Assembly: GCA_025360105.1 (NCBI GenBank) | Contig: JANYCT010000034.1 | Coordinates: forward strand, 1-64,000 | From: Actinomycetes bacterium | Lineage (GTDB): Bacteria > Actinomycetota > Acidimicrobiia > Acidimicrobiales > Ilumatobacteraceae | Direction of reading: 5' to 3' | DNA: 64,000 nucleotides | In this document: in pieces, positions 54,248 to 64,000 of the stretch | Position numbering within the stretch: position 1 is the stretch's first letter | Layout: every line of letters begins with the position of its first letter | The notes under the pieces: generated by a model | The model's input: the letters and a program-made list of their open reading frames with translations, nothing else | Database searches by the model: none | What the model was told of the DNA's origin: nothing | Program-made: the position numbers and the translations under genes

Positions 54248-55699
54248 TCACGCAAGCGGACGGGTACTTGCGAGCACGGGCGACGGCAGATGGGTCTCGC
54301 CCATCAGATACCGATCTACGCTCGCCGCAGCGGCGCGGCCCTCGGCGATGGCCCACACGATGAGGCTCTGGCCGCGGCCCATGTCGCCGGCCACAAATAC
54401 CCCGGGGACCGCTGACACGAACTCGTCGCTACGACCAAGGTTGCCGCGTTCGTCGAACGTGACGCCGAGCTGATCGAGCCACGAACCCTTCGCGGGACCG
54501 ACGAAGCCGAGCGCAAGGAACACCAGATCGGCGGGCAGTTCGCGATCGGTGCCTTCGATCTTGGTGAACTTGCCACCCACCATCTCGACCTCGTGAATCA
54601 GCAGCGCACGCACATTGCCGTTCTCATCGCCGAGGAACCGCTCGGTGTTCACACTGAAGACGCGCTCGCCTCCCTCTTCGTGCGCAGACGATGCACGCAG
54701 AATGAGGCTCCATTGCGGCCACGGGTTCTCGGCGCCGCGTACCTCAGGCGGCTGCGGCATGATCTCGAGCTGCGTCACCGATGCCGCACCTTGACGGTGT
54801 GACGTGCCCAGGCAATCAGCCCCCGTATCGCCGCCGCCGATGATGACCACGTGCTTACCAGAGGCATCGATGGCCGCTGATTCGGAATCGCCCTGCTGGA
54901 CTCGATTGGCCAACGGCAAGAACTCCATGGCCTGATAGATACCAGAGAGTTCGCGTCCGGGAATCGGAAGATCGCGCCACGCCGTCGCACCGCAGGCGAG
55001 CACCAATGCGTCGTTCATGGCCAACAACACATCGATGTCGATGTTCTCACCAACGCCAGCATTGGTGCGGAACTCCGTGCCCTCGGCCTCCATCTGTTCG
55101 ATGCGACGATCGAGGTGGCGCTTTTCCATCTTGAACTCGGGGATGCCGTAACGCAGTAGCCCACCGATGCGGTCGGCACGCTCGAGCACCACAACATCGT
55201 GGCCCGCGCGCGTGAGCTGTTGAGCGCTGGCCAAGCCTGCGGGGCCCGAACCGATCACGACGACGCGCTTGCCCGTCTTCACCGACGGTAACTGCGGCGT
55301 GACCCAGCCTTCATCCCACGCGCGGTTGATGATTTCCACCTCGACCTGCTTGATGGCGACCGCGTCGGCGTTGATGCCAAGCACGCATGCCGACTCGCAC
55401 GGCGCCGGGCACAGACGACCGGTGAACTCGGGGAAGTTGTTCGTGGCGTGCAGTCGGTCGATCGCGTCGCGCCAGTGGTCGCGATAGACGAGGTCATTCC
55501 AGTCGGGGATCAGGTTGCCGAGCGGGCAGCCGTTGTTGCAGAACGGAATGCCACAGTCCATGCAACGTCCGGCCTGCAGCTTCAGATGTTCGACGTCGAA
55601 GGGTTCGTAGACCTCGTTCCAGTCGCGCAGGCGCACAGGCACCGCACGACGGGTCGGCGTCTCGCGCGGCCACTTCATGAATCCAGTTGCCTCACCCAT
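54248..55699 (-). CDS. gltD: Glutamate synthase, small subunit
   Basis: The NADPH-oxidising subunit that passes electrons to GltB. 483 residues from ATG 55699, overlapping the gltB stop by one base. The N-terminal [4Fe-4S] Cys set CMDCGIPFCNNGCPLGNLIPDW and LCPAPCESACVLG is followed by FAD (VVIGSGPAGLASAQ) and NADPH (VVIIGGGDTGADC) sites. It is the normal partner arrangement for the alpha subunit. Confidence 0.95.
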   Translation of the reverse strand: MGEATGFMKWPRETPTRRAVPVRLRDWNEVYEPFDVEHLKLQAGRCMDCGIPFCNNGCPLGNLIPDWNDLVYRDHWRDAIDRLHATNNFPEFTGRLCPAPCESACVLGINADAVAIKQVEVEIINRAWDEGWVTPQLPSVKTGKRVVVIGSGPAGLASAQQLTRAGHDVVVLERADRIGGLLRYGIPEFKMEKRHLDRRIEQMEAEGTEFRTNAGVGENIDIDVLLAMNDALVLACGATAWRDLPIPGRELSGIYQAMEFLPLANRVQQGDSESAAIDASGKHVVIIGGGDTGADCLGTSHRQGAASVTQLEIMPQPPEVRGAENPWPQWSLILRASSAHEEGGERVFSVNTERFLGDENGNVRALLIHEVEMVGGKFTKIEGTDRELPADLVFLALGFVGPAKGSWLDQLGVTFDERGNLGRSDEFVSAVPGVFVAGDMGRGQSLIVWAIAEGRAAAASVDRYLMGETHLPSPVLASTRPLA

Positions 55700-58600
55700 C
55701 ACACACTCTCCATCACACGCGCGTTGGTTTCGTCTTCGGTCAGGCCCTCGGCGCGCGATTCGCGGATGACTCCGAGCACTCGCTTGTAGTCGCGGGGCAT
55801 CACTTTGCGGAACTGCGCTGCCGCACCGGGCCATGCATCGACGAGGCCCGCTGCAACTGGCGACTGGGTGAGATCGCGATGACGCGTCACGATGTCGAGG
55901 AGGAACGCCGTGTCGTCGTCGTCGAGCGACTCGAGGTCGACCATGTCACCGTTCACCAATGCTGCAAACGTCTCATTCGGGTCATACACGTAGGCGATGC
56001 CGCCGCTCATACCCGCCGCGAAGTTGCGCCCAGTGGCCCCGAGGACAACCACGCGGCCACCTGTCATGTACTCGCATCCGTGATCGCCGATGCCCTCAAC
56101 GACTGCGGTGGCACCGGAGTTGCGCACGCAGAATCGTTCACCGACGACGCCGCGCAGGAAGATCTCCCCGCTCGTCGCGCCGTAGCCGATCACGTTGCCC
56201 GCGATCACGTTGTTCTCCGCCGCGAACGTGGCCCGACGATCGGGGGCCACGATGATGCGACCGCCGCTGAGCCCCTTACCGACGTAGTCGTTGGCGTCAC
56301 CCTCGAGGCGCAGCTCGATGCCTGCAGGAACGAAGGCACCAAAGCTCTGGCCTGCCGAGCCGCGAAACTGGATCGCGATCGTGCCGTCGGCCAAGCCGTT
56401 GCCGCCCCACGCCTTGGTGACGGCCGCGCCGAGCATCGTGCCAACGGTGCGGTTCACGTTGTGGATCTGCATCGCGAACGACACCGGATGGCCATCCTGC
56501 AGGGCGGGCGCCGACTGCGCGATGAGCTGCTGATCAAGGGCAATGCCGAGCCCATGGTCCTGCGCCACGGAGTGGTGCAACGTCTGCCCGTAACGATTCT
56601 GCGGCACCGCCAGGATCGGGCTGATGTCGAGCCCGGCGGCCTTCCAATGCGAGATCGCAGCTCGCGTATCGAGCATTTCGACGTGACCGATCATCTCGGT
56701 CATTGTGCGGAACCCGAGCTGGGCCATCAGCTCGCGCACCTCTTCGGCGATGAACTGCATGAAGTTGACCACGAACTCCGGCTTGCCACTGAACTTGGCG
56801 CGCAGCTCGGGATTCTGCGTGGCCACGCCCACCGGGCAGGTGTCGAGATGGCATACGCGCATCATCACGCAACCACTCACCACGAGTGGCGCAGTGGCAA
56901 AGCCGAACTCCTCGGCACCGAGCAGCGCTGCTACGACCACGTCGCGACCGGTCTTGAGCTGACCATCAGTCTGCACCACGATGCGATCGCGAAGGCCGTT
57001 GAGCAACAACGTCTGCTGGGTTTCGGCCAGACCGAGTTCCCATGGTCCACCGGCGTGCTTGAGCGACGTGAGCGGCGACGCACCCGTGCCGCCGTCGTGA
57101 CCACTGATCAGCACCACATCGGCCTTGGCCTTGCTCACGCCGGCGGCCACAGTGCCCACGCCCATCTCGGCCACGAGCTTTACGTGCACGCGAGCCGCCG
57201 GGTTTGCGTTCTTCAGGTCATGGATGAGCTGCTTGAGATCTTCGATGGAGTAGATGTCGTGGTGCGGCGGCGGACTGATCAGGCCGACGCCCGGCGTGCT
57301 GTGTCGGGTCTTGGCGATCCACGGATACACCTTGTGGCCGGGCAGCTGACCGCCCTCACCGGGCTTTGCACCCTGGGCCATCTTGATCTGAATGTCGTCG
57401 GCGTTCACCAAGTACTCGCTGGTGACACCGAAGCGCCCGCTCGCGACCTGCTTGATACTGCTGCGCCGCCGTGGATCAACGAGTCGGTCGCTGTCCTCTC
57501 CACCCTCACCTGTGTTGCTCTTCGCACCGATCGAGTTCATTGCGATGGCGAGCGTCTCATGGGCTTCGGCGCTGATGCTGCCGTAGCTCATCGCGCCCGT
57601 CGAGAACCGCTTCACGATCTCGTCCACGGATTCGACCTCGTCGATGGGTACAGGAGTGCGATCACCGGGGGCGAACTCGAACAGGCCACGCAACGTCGCC
57701 AGCTTCTTGGACTGGTCGTCGATCAAGTTGGTGTACTGCTTGAAGATGTCGTAGCGCTTGGCGCGGGTGGCGTGTTGCAGCTTGAAGACCGTCTCGGGAT
57801 TGAACAAGTGCACCTCGCCCTCGCGGCGCCACTGGTATTCGCCTCCGAGTTCGAGCTTGCGATGGGCACGCTCCTCGGGACGGGTGGGGTGTGCATGCGC
57901 GTGTCGCGCCGCAACCTCCATCGTGACCTCGTCGATGCCGATACCGCCGAGACGGCTTACCGTGCCGGTGAAGTATTCGTCGACGAGCTCGTGCCCCAGA
58001 CCGATGGCCTCGAAGATCTGCGCGCCGGTGTAGGACGCAACGGTGCTGACACCCATCTTCGACATCACCTTCAGTACGCCCTTGCCACTGGCCTTGATGA
58101 AGTTCTTGACCGCCTTGTGCGGGTCCATCCCGCCGAGACCGTTGAGGTCTTCGCGGATCATGTCCTCAATGGATTCGAACGCGAGATACGGGTTGATCGC
58201 GCCTGCGCCATAGCCCACGAGCAGCGCCATGTGATGCACCTCGCGGGCATCGCCACATTCCACCACGAGGCCCACCTGGGTCCGGGTCTTCTCGCGAATG
58301 AGGTGATGGTGCACCGCTGCAGTGAGCAGCAGCGACGGAATGGGCGCAAGCACCTCGTCACCATTGCGGTCGCTGAGCACAATGATGCGCGCCCCGTCGG
58401 CGATCGCGCGGCTGGCCTCGGAACGAATGGCATCGAGTGCCCGACGCAATGCCAGGCCGCCGCCGGCGACGCGGTAGAGGCCGCTGATGGTCACCGACTT
58501 CAACTGCGGGTGCGCGTCGTCATCGTTGATGTGCACGATCTTGGCGAGCTCGTCGTTGTCGATCACGGGGAACGGCAACACCAACTGGCAGCAGCTCTCG

Positions 58601-60258
58601 GGTCCGGGCTCGAGCAGGTTGTGCTCGGGCCCCACGGTGGAGCCCACCGCGGTGACGACCTCTTCGCGGATCGCGTCGAGCGGCGGGTTGGTGACCTGTG
58701 CGAACAACTGCTGGAAGTAGTCGAAGATCAATCGCGGCCGCTCGCTGAGCACCGCAATGGGCGTATCGGTGCCCATCGACCCGAGCGGCTCGGCGCCCGC
58801 CTTGGCCATTGGCGCCACGATGATCTTGAGCTCTTCGTGGGTGTAGCCGAACACCTGCTGACGACGCAACACACTCATGTGACTGAACTCGACATGCTCG
58901 TGATCGGGTAGATCGCCCAACTCCACGAGGCCCGCGTCGAGCCACTCTTGGTAGGGATGCTCCGTGGCCAACGTGGACTTGATCTCGTCATCTTCGACGA
59001 TGCGACCCTTGGCGGTGTCCACCAAGAACATTCGGCCCGGCTGGAGCCGGCCCTTCTTTACGATGCGCGCTGGATCGATGTCGATCACGCCGGTCTCACT
59101 GGCGAGCACCACGAGATCGTCGTCGGTCACCCAGTAACGGCCCGGCCGCAACCCGTTGCGGTCAAGCACCGCGCCGATGACTGTGCCGTCGGTGAACGCA
59201 ACGCTGGCGGGACCATCCCACGGCTCCATCAGGGATGAGTGGAAGCGATAGAACGCCCGCTTGGCGGGGTCCATGATGTCGTTGTTCTCCCACGCCTCAG
59301 GGATCATCATCAACATCGCATGTGGCAGCGAACGGCCACCGAGGTGCAGCAGTTCGAGCACCTCATCGAAGCTCGCCGAATCGGATCCACCGGGTGTGCA
59401 GATCGGAAAGGCACGTTCGAGACCCGGCAGATGGCCACTGCTCACGAGCGCCTCGCGCGTGCGCATCCAGTTGCGGTTGCCCTGCACGGTGTTGATCTCG
59501 CCGTTGTGGGCGATGTAGCGATACGGGTGCGCGAGTGGCCACGACGGGAATGTGTTCGTGCTAAAGCGACTGTGCACGAGGGCGAGCGCACTCTCGACGC
59601 GCTGATCGGCGAGATCGGGGAAGAACATCGCCAACTGTGGTGTGGTGAACATGCCCTTGTAGATCAGCGTCCTGCTCGACAACGAGGGAAAGTACGTGCT
59701 GTGTTCGCTCGGCAGCTCGTGCTCGATGCGCTTACGTGCCACGAACACACGGCGGTCCAGATCGATGCCTGACGCCGGGGTATCGACGCTCGCATCGGTG
59801 AGGAACAGTTGCTTGAAGCTCGGCATCACCTCGCGGGCGCTGGCACCGAGACAAGCGGGAGAGATCGGCACCTCGCGCCAGCCGATCGTGCGCAGGCCTT
59901 CCTGCCCGGCAATCTCTGAGATAGACGCCATCGCCTTTGCGGCGTCCGCTGGATCGGCAGGCAAGAAGGCGAGACCCACTGCGTATTGGCCCACGGGCGG
60001 CAGGTCGAACCCAGCCACGGCGCGCAGGAACGCATCGGGGATCTGAATCAGGATGCCGGCGCCGTCGCCGGTGTCTGCCTCGGCACCGGTGGCACCACGG
60101 TGCTCCATGTTGCACAGGGCGCCGATGCCCATCGCAACGATGGCGCGGCTGGGCACACCATTGATGTTCGCAACGAACGAGACGCCACAGGCATCGTGTT
60201 CGAACCGCGGGTCATACAGCCCTGAGGGCGCGGGGTAATTGTTGTGCATCGTCCACAT
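55699..60258 (-). CDS. gltB: Glutamate synthase, large subunit
   Basis: 1519 residues. The N-terminal glutaminase domain carries the nucleophile Cys in [10 protein letters not shown]. The FMN/Fe-S synthase core includes [30 protein letters not shown] and the Cys cluster [18 protein letters not shown], and a C-terminal GXGXG beta-helix domain (about 1240-1470). It makes two glutamates from glutamine and 2-oxoglutarate. ATG at 60258 or 60249 are both possible. The long plus-strand ORF over it is a shadow. Confidence 0.95.
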   Translation of the reverse strand: MWTMHNNYPAPSGLYDPRFEHDACGVSFVANINGVPSRAIVAMGIGALCNMEHRGATGAEADTGDGAGILIQIPDAFLRAVAGFDLPPVGQYAVGLAFLPADPADAAKAMASISEIAGQEGLRTIGWREVPISPACLGASAREVMPSFKQLFLTDASVDTPASGIDLDRRVFVARKRIEHELPSEHSTYFPSLSSRTLIYKGMFTTPQLAMFFPDLADQRVESALALVHSRFSTNTFPSWPLAHPYRYIAHNGEINTVQGNRNWMRTREALVSSGHLPGLERAFPICTPGGSDSASFDEVLELLHLGGRSLPHAMLMMIPEAWENNDIMDPAKRAFYRFHSSLMEPWDGPASVAFTDGTVIGAVLDRNGLRPGRYWVTDDDLVVLASETGVIDIDPARIVKKGRLQPGRMFLVDTAKGRIVEDDEIKSTLATEHPYQEWLDAGLVELGDLPDHEHVEFSHMSVLRRQQVFGYTHEELKIIVAPMAKAGAEPLGSMGTDTPIAVLSERPRLIFDYFQQLFAQVTNPPLDAIREEVVTAVGSTVGPEHNLLEPGPESCCQLVLPFPVIDNDELAKIVHINDDDAHPQLKSVTISGLYRVAGGGLALRRALDAIRSEASRAIADGARIIVLSDRNGDEVLAPIPSLLLTAAVHHHLIREKTRTQVGLVVECGDAREVHHMALLVGYGAGAINPYLAFESIEDMIREDLNGLGGMDPHKAVKNFIKASGKGVLKVMSKMGVSTVASYTGAQIFEAIGLGHELVDEYFTGTVSRLGGIGIDEVTMEVAARHAHAHPTRPEERAHRKLELGGEYQWRREGEVHLFNPETVFKLQHATRAKRYDIFKQYTNLIDDQSKKLATLRGLFEFAPGDRTPVPIDEVESVDEIVKRFSTGAMSYGSISAEAHETLAIAMNSIGAKSNTGEGGEDSDRLVDPRRRSSIKQVASGRFGVTSEYLVNADDIQIKMAQGAKPGEGGQLPGHKVYPWIAKTRHSTPGVGLISPPPHHDIYSIEDLKQLIHDLKNANPAARVHVKLVAEMGVGTVAAGVSKAKADVVLISGHDGGTGASPLTSLKHAGGPWELGLAETQQTLLLNGLRDRIVVQTDGQLKTGRDVVVAALLGAEEFGFATAPLVVSGCVMMRVCHLDTCPVGVATQNPELRAKFSGKPEFVVNFMQFIAEEVRELMAQLGFRTMTEMIGHVEMLDTRAAISHWKAAGLDISPILAVPQNRYGQTLHHSVAQDHGLGIALDQQLIAQSAPALQDGHPVSFAMQIHNVNRTVGTMLGAAVTKAWGGNGLADGTIAIQFRGSAGQSFGAFVPAGIELRLEGDANDYVGKGLSGGRIIVAPDRRATFAAENNVIAGNVIGYGATSGEIFLRGVVGERFCVRNSGATAVVEGIGDHGCEYMTGGRVVVLGATGRNFAAGMSGGIAYVYDPNETFAALVNGDMVDLESLDDDDTAFLLDIVTRHRDLTQSPVAAGLVDAWPGAAAQFRKVMPRDYKRVLGVIRESRAEGLTEDETNARVMESV

Positions 60259-60383
60259 CCACTGAAGTCGGTTTGGCTTGGTGGACGCTCGGGACGACGC
60301 TGGCCCGAACGGTCACCGCAATGTTACGGGACCGCGCGGACTTTCACCAATCAATTTCTCAGTCGGCTTGTGAGCCGGAAGGG

Positions 60384-61208
60384 TCAGGCGTCGCGGAAGA
60401 CGGGATCGCGATTTTCGAAGTTCGCCATCACGGCCTCAACTTGATTCGGTGAGCCGATCTGCGCGCCGATGACGCGCCGCTCCTGAGCAAACTGCTCGGC
60501 GGCCCCGGCGTTGACGATGCGGTTGAAGAGTTCTTTCGCTCCACGCACAGCGCCCGGACTACGGCCAGCGATTTCGTGGGCCATCGCCAGCGCATCGTCG
60601 AGGGGATTGTCGCTGAGGCGCGTCGCGAGCCCCATCTCGAACGCCTCGCGTCCGCTGAACACGCGAGCGGTGAACGTGAGTTCTTTCGCAATATCTGGAC
60701 GCACCAACGACGAGAGCACCTGCGTGCCGGTCATATCGGGCACCAGACCCCAGTGCACCTCGCGCACCGACATCTTCGTGTCGGGGTGCACGATGCGAAT
60801 GTCGGCACCGAGCGCTATCTGGATGCCGCCTCCGAGTGCGTGGCCGTGCACTGCGGCAATCACCGGAACCGGCACTTCCTGCCATACCCACGCCACCTGC
60901 TGGCCGAGATGCGTGATGCGCCCTGCCTGCATTGCGCCAGGGTTGCCGTTTGCGCCATCGTCGGCTGCCGCGGATGCCGTTGCTCCCCCGGCCATCGACT
61001 GGAACGAGCTGAAGTCGAGCCCGGCACAAAACGATGCACCTTCGCCGGACAACACGACAACGCGGACACCGGGTTCGGTCTTCAACTGCTCGCCGGCCTC
61101 GGCGATGGCGGTGAACATCGCTCCATCGAGCGCGTTGCGCTTGTCGGGGCGGTTCATGCGCACGTCGGCTACACCGTTGGATATCGAAATGGATACACGA
61201 TCTGACAT
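60384..61208 (-). CDS. Enoyl-CoA hydratase/isomerase family protein
   Basis: 274 residues from ATG 61208. The crotonase oxyanion-hole segments are FCAGLDFSSF and GHALGGGIQIALGADIRI. In the second active-site region it has REVHWGLVPDMTGT, where the usual catalytic Glu is not in its standard position (Asp follows), as in several non-hydratase crotonase members, so the reaction is open. It is divergent from the RidA gene. Confidence 0.85.
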   Translation of the reverse strand: MSDRVSISISNGVADVRMNRPDKRNALDGAMFTAIAEAGEQLKTEPGVRVVVLSGEGASFCAGLDFSSFQSMAGGATASAAADDGANGNPGAMQAGRITHLGQQVAWVWQEVPVPVIAAVHGHALGGGIQIALGADIRIVHPDTKMSVREVHWGLVPDMTGTQVLSSLVRPDIAKELTFTARVFSGREAFEMGLATRLSDNPLDDALAMAHEIAGRSPGAVRGAKELFNRIVNAGAAEQFAQERRVIGAQIGSPNQVEAVMANFENRDPVFRDA

Positions 61209-61271
61209 GGCCCAAGTCTGACAGAGCGGCACGACACCGCTCGTTTCGGACGGCGCTGGCACAATGGCGCA

Positions 61272-61649
61272 ATGCCTCGCCAAGCCATCACCGCCGCCAA
61301 CGCCGCCTCTGTCGGCTCGTACTCGCACGCCGTCGAGATCGACGGGTTCGTGTATCTATCGGGGCAGACCCCGCTCGACCCGCCGAGCAAGATGCTGGTG
61401 GGTGGCTCCATTGCCGAGCAGACGCGGCAGTGCTTTGCCAATCTGTTCGGCGTGCTCGCCGCTGCAGGACTCACACCTGACCACGTCATCAAGTGCAACA
61501 CCTACCTCACTGACATGGCCCACTTCGACGAATACGACGCCGAGTACCGCACGCACTTCAACGAGCCGTACCCGGCGCGCACCACGGTCGCGGTTGGCGC
61601 GCTTCCCCTGGGCGCCCAAGTGGAGATCGAGATGATCGCGCATCGGTGA
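61272..61649 (+). CDS. RidA/YjgF-family protein
   Basis: 125 residues. RidA proteins hydrolyse reactive imines from PLP enzymes. The conserved Arg is in YPARTTVAVGALP, and the GQTP / CNTYLTDMAHFDEYD core is typical. The C-terminal VEIEMIAHR is the consensus end. Divergent from the crotonase gene by 63 bases. The GNAT remnant starts 26 bases downstream. Confidence 0.92.
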   Translation: MPRQAITAANAASVGSYSHAVEIDGFVYLSGQTPLDPPSKMLVGGSIAEQTRQCFANLFGVLAAAGLTPDHVIKCNTYLTDMAHFDEYDAEYRTHFNEPYPARTTVAVGALPLGAQVEIEMIAHR

Positions 61650-61674
61650 CACGGGCACCGCTCGAGGAGCCTCG

Positions 61675-61870
61675 ATGAGTCACTCCGATGAGGTCGCACG
61701 CGACGATCCGCTCGCTACCGACGTGCGCGCCCTGATCGACACTCACCTGGCGTTCAACAACTCCGTCACGCCGCCCGAAGAGGTCTACGCCATCGACGCG
61801 TTAGACCTGGCGCACCTCGACATCGAGTTCTTCAGCTTTCGGCGCGATGGGGCGCTGGGTGAGGAGCGTG
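61675..61870 (+). pseudogene. Truncated GNAT acetyltransferase remnant
   Basis: The first 60 or so codons (DDPLATDVRALIDTHLAFNNSVTPPEE...LDIEFFSFRRDGALG) match the start of a small GNAT N-acetyltransferase. Where the acetyl-CoA-binding half should follow, the frame continues into GEERGRCDQRRWRSST, which is unlike the family and antisenses the next gene. The ORF track extends it to 62085 as a run-on. The C-terminal half appears to have been lost by deletion next to the convergent DUF6204 gene. Confidence 0.6.
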
Positions 61871-61880
61871 GCCGTTGCGA

Positions 61881-62234
61881 TCAGCGGCGCTGGCGCAGCT
61901 CGACATCTGCCCACATCGCCGACATATCGACCACATCGGCCTTGAGTTCACGTGACCCAAAGTCCATTGTCCGGAGGAACAACCACGTCTCGGCGATCGA
62001 GCGTTCCGCTGCCGCTTCGGCTGGATGGTCACCACCCTCGCGGACCTCGAAGCGGAAGTTGAAGAAGTCGATCCGTTGGTCGTAGGTGAAGGTGCCCTCC
62101 GGGGTATATGCCGATTCGAAGATGTCGTGTTCGGCTTGCGCGCCCACGAGGTACCGGCGCGCCTGATCCGTGAGATCGGCAAAGCGTCCGCGCACCGTCA
62201 CCCTGAACACGCGCGCTGGTTGATCGTCACTCAC
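61881..62234 (-). CDS. DUF6204 family protein
   Basis: 117 residues from a GTG at 62234 (VSDDQPARVFRVTVRGRF). FRVTVRGRFADLTDQARRYLV, AEHDIFESAYTPEGTFTYDQRIDFFNFRFEV and FLRTMDFGSRELK are characteristic of this small actinobacterial family, probably a ligand-binding alpha/beta fold. The ORF track's 139-residue version has an unsupported leader. The function is unknown. Confidence 0.75.
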   Translation of the reverse strand: MSDDQPARVFRVTVRGRFADLTDQARRYLVGAQAEHDIFESAYTPEGTFTYDQRIDFFNFRFEVREGGDHPAEAAAERSIAETWLFLRTMDFGSRELKADVVDMSAMWADVELRQRR

Positions 62235-62353
62235 GGCGGCGAGCGTAGCCACCGTCACAGCAGCGATTGCTGACGCGACGCCAACCGGGTCGACGCGCAA
62301 CGTATCGTAGGTCTGACCTCAGTGCCTGACATTGGCATCGATTCCACCCCCAG

Positions 62354-63877
62354 ATGCCACCTATGACGCACCACGCCACCATCACACGCGCCCTGCTCCT
62401 CCTCGGCGCCACCGTCTTGCTTGCGACGTGTTTGCTCTCGCAACCGGTCACCGGGTGGAACTCGAACTCGCGCCTTGATCTCGTGTTCGCCACAGTGGAC
62501 CGCAGCACGCTCTCGATCGACGCCTACCACAACGTGAAACCGACCGACACGGGCGACAAGGCCGAATACAACGGCCACTACTACAGCGACAAGACCATCG
62601 GAGTGTCGCTCGTGGCCGTGCCCTTGTATGCCGGTATTCGTGCTGTCTCCAATATCTTTCGGCTACACCCCAGCTTCCAGTTGCTCCAGTATCTGCTCAC
62701 GCGATTTGCTGTCGCTTTACCCGCCGCGTTTGCTGCGATGCTGATGGCCAATTTGCTCGTGAAGCTCGGCGCGCTACCCCGACGCGCGATCCTGGCGACA
62801 TCCGGAGTTTTCTTCGGGAGCCTGCTCTTCGGATATTCGTCGGTTTTCTTTCCTTACCTACCGGGAATCGCCGCGTGTCTCGGAGCGCTCACGATCGTGC
62901 TGTCACCCCCGCTCACATGGAAGAAGGCAGCGGCCGCTGGCGGGCTGCTGGGCATGGCGCTAATCTTTGATCTCACGTTCGTCATCACCGTCGCCGTGAT
63001 TGGCGTCTTCCTGCTCGCAGCCCTCCACAAAGCGGGGCCTCGCAAGGGCCTGCGCCTCGGTGGCGCGGCTACAGCAGCTGCGGTGGTCCCGCTGGGCGTC
63101 TTCGCGCTCTACTCGCGTGCGATCTTCGGGAAACCGAGCATCCCCTACAAGTACGAGGCGTCGCAGTTCTTCCGCGACGGTATGTCGAAAGGGGTCATGG
63201 GGGTCACCTCGCCGAAGCGTGACGCTATGTGGTTCCTGTCATTTCATGCCTACCGCGGCATCTTGTTCTGGTCGCCCTGGCTGGTGATGGTCGTCGTTTG
63301 CTGCATCTGGCTCATCGCTACGGATCGACACCTGCGACCGATTGCGATCGCCGCGCTCGTCACGTTCGTGGGCTACTTCCTGTTCAACTCGGGCTACTAC
63401 GAATGGTGGGGTGGCGCCGGTATGGGGCCGCGCCTGATGCTGCCGATGTTCGCCATCGTGCCGCTCGGCCTCGTGGCCGCGTGCCGCGCCGATAGCCCGC
63501 GGTGGATGCGCTACGGAGTGGTCGCGACGATGACCGTCGCCGTCGCGCTGTGCCTCCCCGTGAGCATGACCGACCCGCAGACCAAACAGGCGAACCTCCT
63601 GCAGACCCTGCTCGGCGCCAGCCCCGGCACGCATCTTCGCGTCGTTCAACTCGAGGTGCTCAAGAACTTTTATCTGGGTCGCTGGATCGGCATCAAGCCG
63701 GTGGCCGGCATCCCCATCATCGTCAGCTTCATCGGATGCATGGTTCTGGTCGTGGGCGGTACGACGTTGGCCTACATCGTGGCCGCCCGAGCCGAGAACC
63801 ATGAGTTCGACGACTTGACGAACAGCGAACCGCTCGACGAGTTAGCACCGATCGAACCCGTCGCCATCCCGGCCTGA
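62354..63877 (+). CDS. Polytopic membrane protein (PMT-like topology)
   Basis: 507 residues with ten to eleven membrane helices; ATGs at codons 1 and 4 are both possible starts. The first outside loop (SNSRLDLVFATVDRSTLSIDAY...YNGHYYSDKTIG) resembles the extracytoplasmic loop of dolichol-phosphate-mannose-type transferases. An acidic C-terminal tail (EFDDLTNSEPLDELAPIEP) lies in the cytosol or periplasm. A sugar or lipid-linked substrate is plausible only. Confidence 0.8.
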   Translation: MPPMTHHATITRALLLLGATVLLATCLLSQPVTGWNSNSRLDLVFATVDRSTLSIDAYHNVKPTDTGDKAEYNGHYYSDKTIGVSLVAVPLYAGIRAVSNIFRLHPSFQLLQYLLTRFAVALPAAFAAMLMANLLVKLGALPRRAILATSGVFFGSLLFGYSSVFFPYLPGIAACLGALTIVLSPPLTWKKAAAAGGLLGMALIFDLTFVITVAVIGVFLLAALHKAGPRKGLRLGGAATAAAVVPLGVFALYSRAIFGKPSIPYKYEASQFFRDGMSKGVMGVTSPKRDAMWFLSFHAYRGILFWSPWLVMVVVCCIWLIATDRHLRPIAIAALVTFVGYFLFNSGYYEWWGGAGMGPRLMLPMFAIVPLGLVAACRADSPRWMRYGVVATMTVAVALCLPVSMTDPQTKQANLLQTLLGASPGTHLRVVQLEVLKNFYLGRWIGIKPVAGIPIIVSFIGCMVLVVGGTTLAYIVAARAENHEFDDLTNSEPLDELAPIEPVAIPA

Positions 63878-63910
63878 GCCTCGAGTCGCTTGCTCGGCTT
63901 TCGAACCCCG

Positions 63911-63931
63911 CCGGAGTCCTGGGACCTCCGG
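63911..63931. terminator. Possible hairpin after membrane protein
   Basis: CCGGAG pairs with CTCCGG, with TCC/GGA inside and one bulged base. It lies 33 bases after the stop at 63877, suggesting a weak terminator. The remaining bases to the window edge hold only a possible gene start. Confidence 0.4.
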
Positions 63932-64000
63932 TGACGTTGGGAATTTTCGATCTGCACACCACGGTGTTCGGGCGTGCTGTGCGGGCGTTGGCCCACGCGC
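63931..64000 (+). CDS. Possible start of a gene cut by window edge
   Basis: A GTG opens a frame VTLGIFDLHTTVFGRAVRALAH that stays open to the edge. It overlaps the last base of the hairpin above and has no clear ribosome binding site, so it may be chance. No family can be named from 23 codons. Confidence 0.25.
   Translation, partial: MTLGIFDLHTTVFGRAVRALAHA

Noticed and set aside
55687-58911. A 1074-codon plus-strand ORF
   Set aside because: It is antisense to gltB, whose protein sequence is fully conserved; the ORF has odd His/Arg/Val-rich composition typical of GC-rich shadow frames.
1-64000. CRISPR array, prophage, insertion sequence or rRNA
   Set aside because: No regularly spaced repeats with unique spacers, no transposase, integrase or phage structural genes and no rRNA segments were seen.

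Overview
The window is about 64 kb of GC-rich, gene-dense chromosome from an actinobacterium, most likely of the Acidimicrobiia (Ilumatobacter-like). The placement is inferred from a mycothiol synthase (mshD), an F420-type LLM oxidoreductase, a DUF3499 protein, a histidine-tryptophan gene order related to that of other Actinobacteria, frequent GTG starts and many ATGA/TGATG stop-start overlaps. No phage genes, insertion sequences, CRISPR array or rRNA were seen. One tRNA, tRNA-Val(CAC), is present. No gap between genes exceeds about 300 bases.

Layout. 0-9.5 kb: amino-acid biosynthesis. A tightly coupled hisC-hisB-hisH-hisF run and a separate hisI-trpE pair lie on the minus strand. Between them are an orphan GroES-like gene, an alpha/beta hydrolase, an NTF2-like gene, a 31-residue lysine-rich protein and an aldo/keto reductase. 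Endonuclease III follows. 9.5-22 kb: housekeeping genes, namely mshD, an M3 oligopeptidase, rlmN, a phosphotransferase/DUF6285 pair, an M23 envelope peptidase, a lone ABC ATPase, DUF3499, a polytopic membrane protein, a GDT1-type cation transporter, tRNA-Val and a membrane-anchored J-domain protein whose J domain can only be completed from an ATC codon.

22-35.5 kb: a polyamine/amino-acid uptake and catabolism region. It has potABDC with four 14-bp tandem repeats in front of potA, an APC permease with a universal stress protein, an AsnC-type regulator, a decayed class-III aminotransferase, a PatD-like aldehyde dehydrogenase, and alanine dehydrogenase with a divergent AsnC-type regulator. 35.5-45.5 kb: a cytochrome P450, then a glycoconjugate cluster (membrane protein, GT2 glycosyltransferase, DegT aminotransferase, epimerase lacking the usual Tyr, and a divergent methyltransferase). 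An LLM oxidoreductase, an MFS exporter behind a strong palindrome, and divergent murF/ddl follow.

46.6-53.5 kb is the most distinctive region. A TetR regulator is divergent, across a 16-bp perfect palindrome, from a four-gene operon: fatty acyl-CoA reductase fused to a HAD domain, a zinc-type alcohol dehydrogenase, a LarA-like (DUF2088) protein and a PlsC-type acyltransferase. It looks like a regulated lipid-modifying pathway with no obvious described counterpart. 53.5-64 kb holds a LysM lipoprotein, the glutamate synthase genes gltB-gltD, an enoyl-CoA hydratase, a RidA protein, a GNAT fragment, a DUF6204 protein and another polytopic membrane protein. Several intergenic hairpins probably act as terminators.
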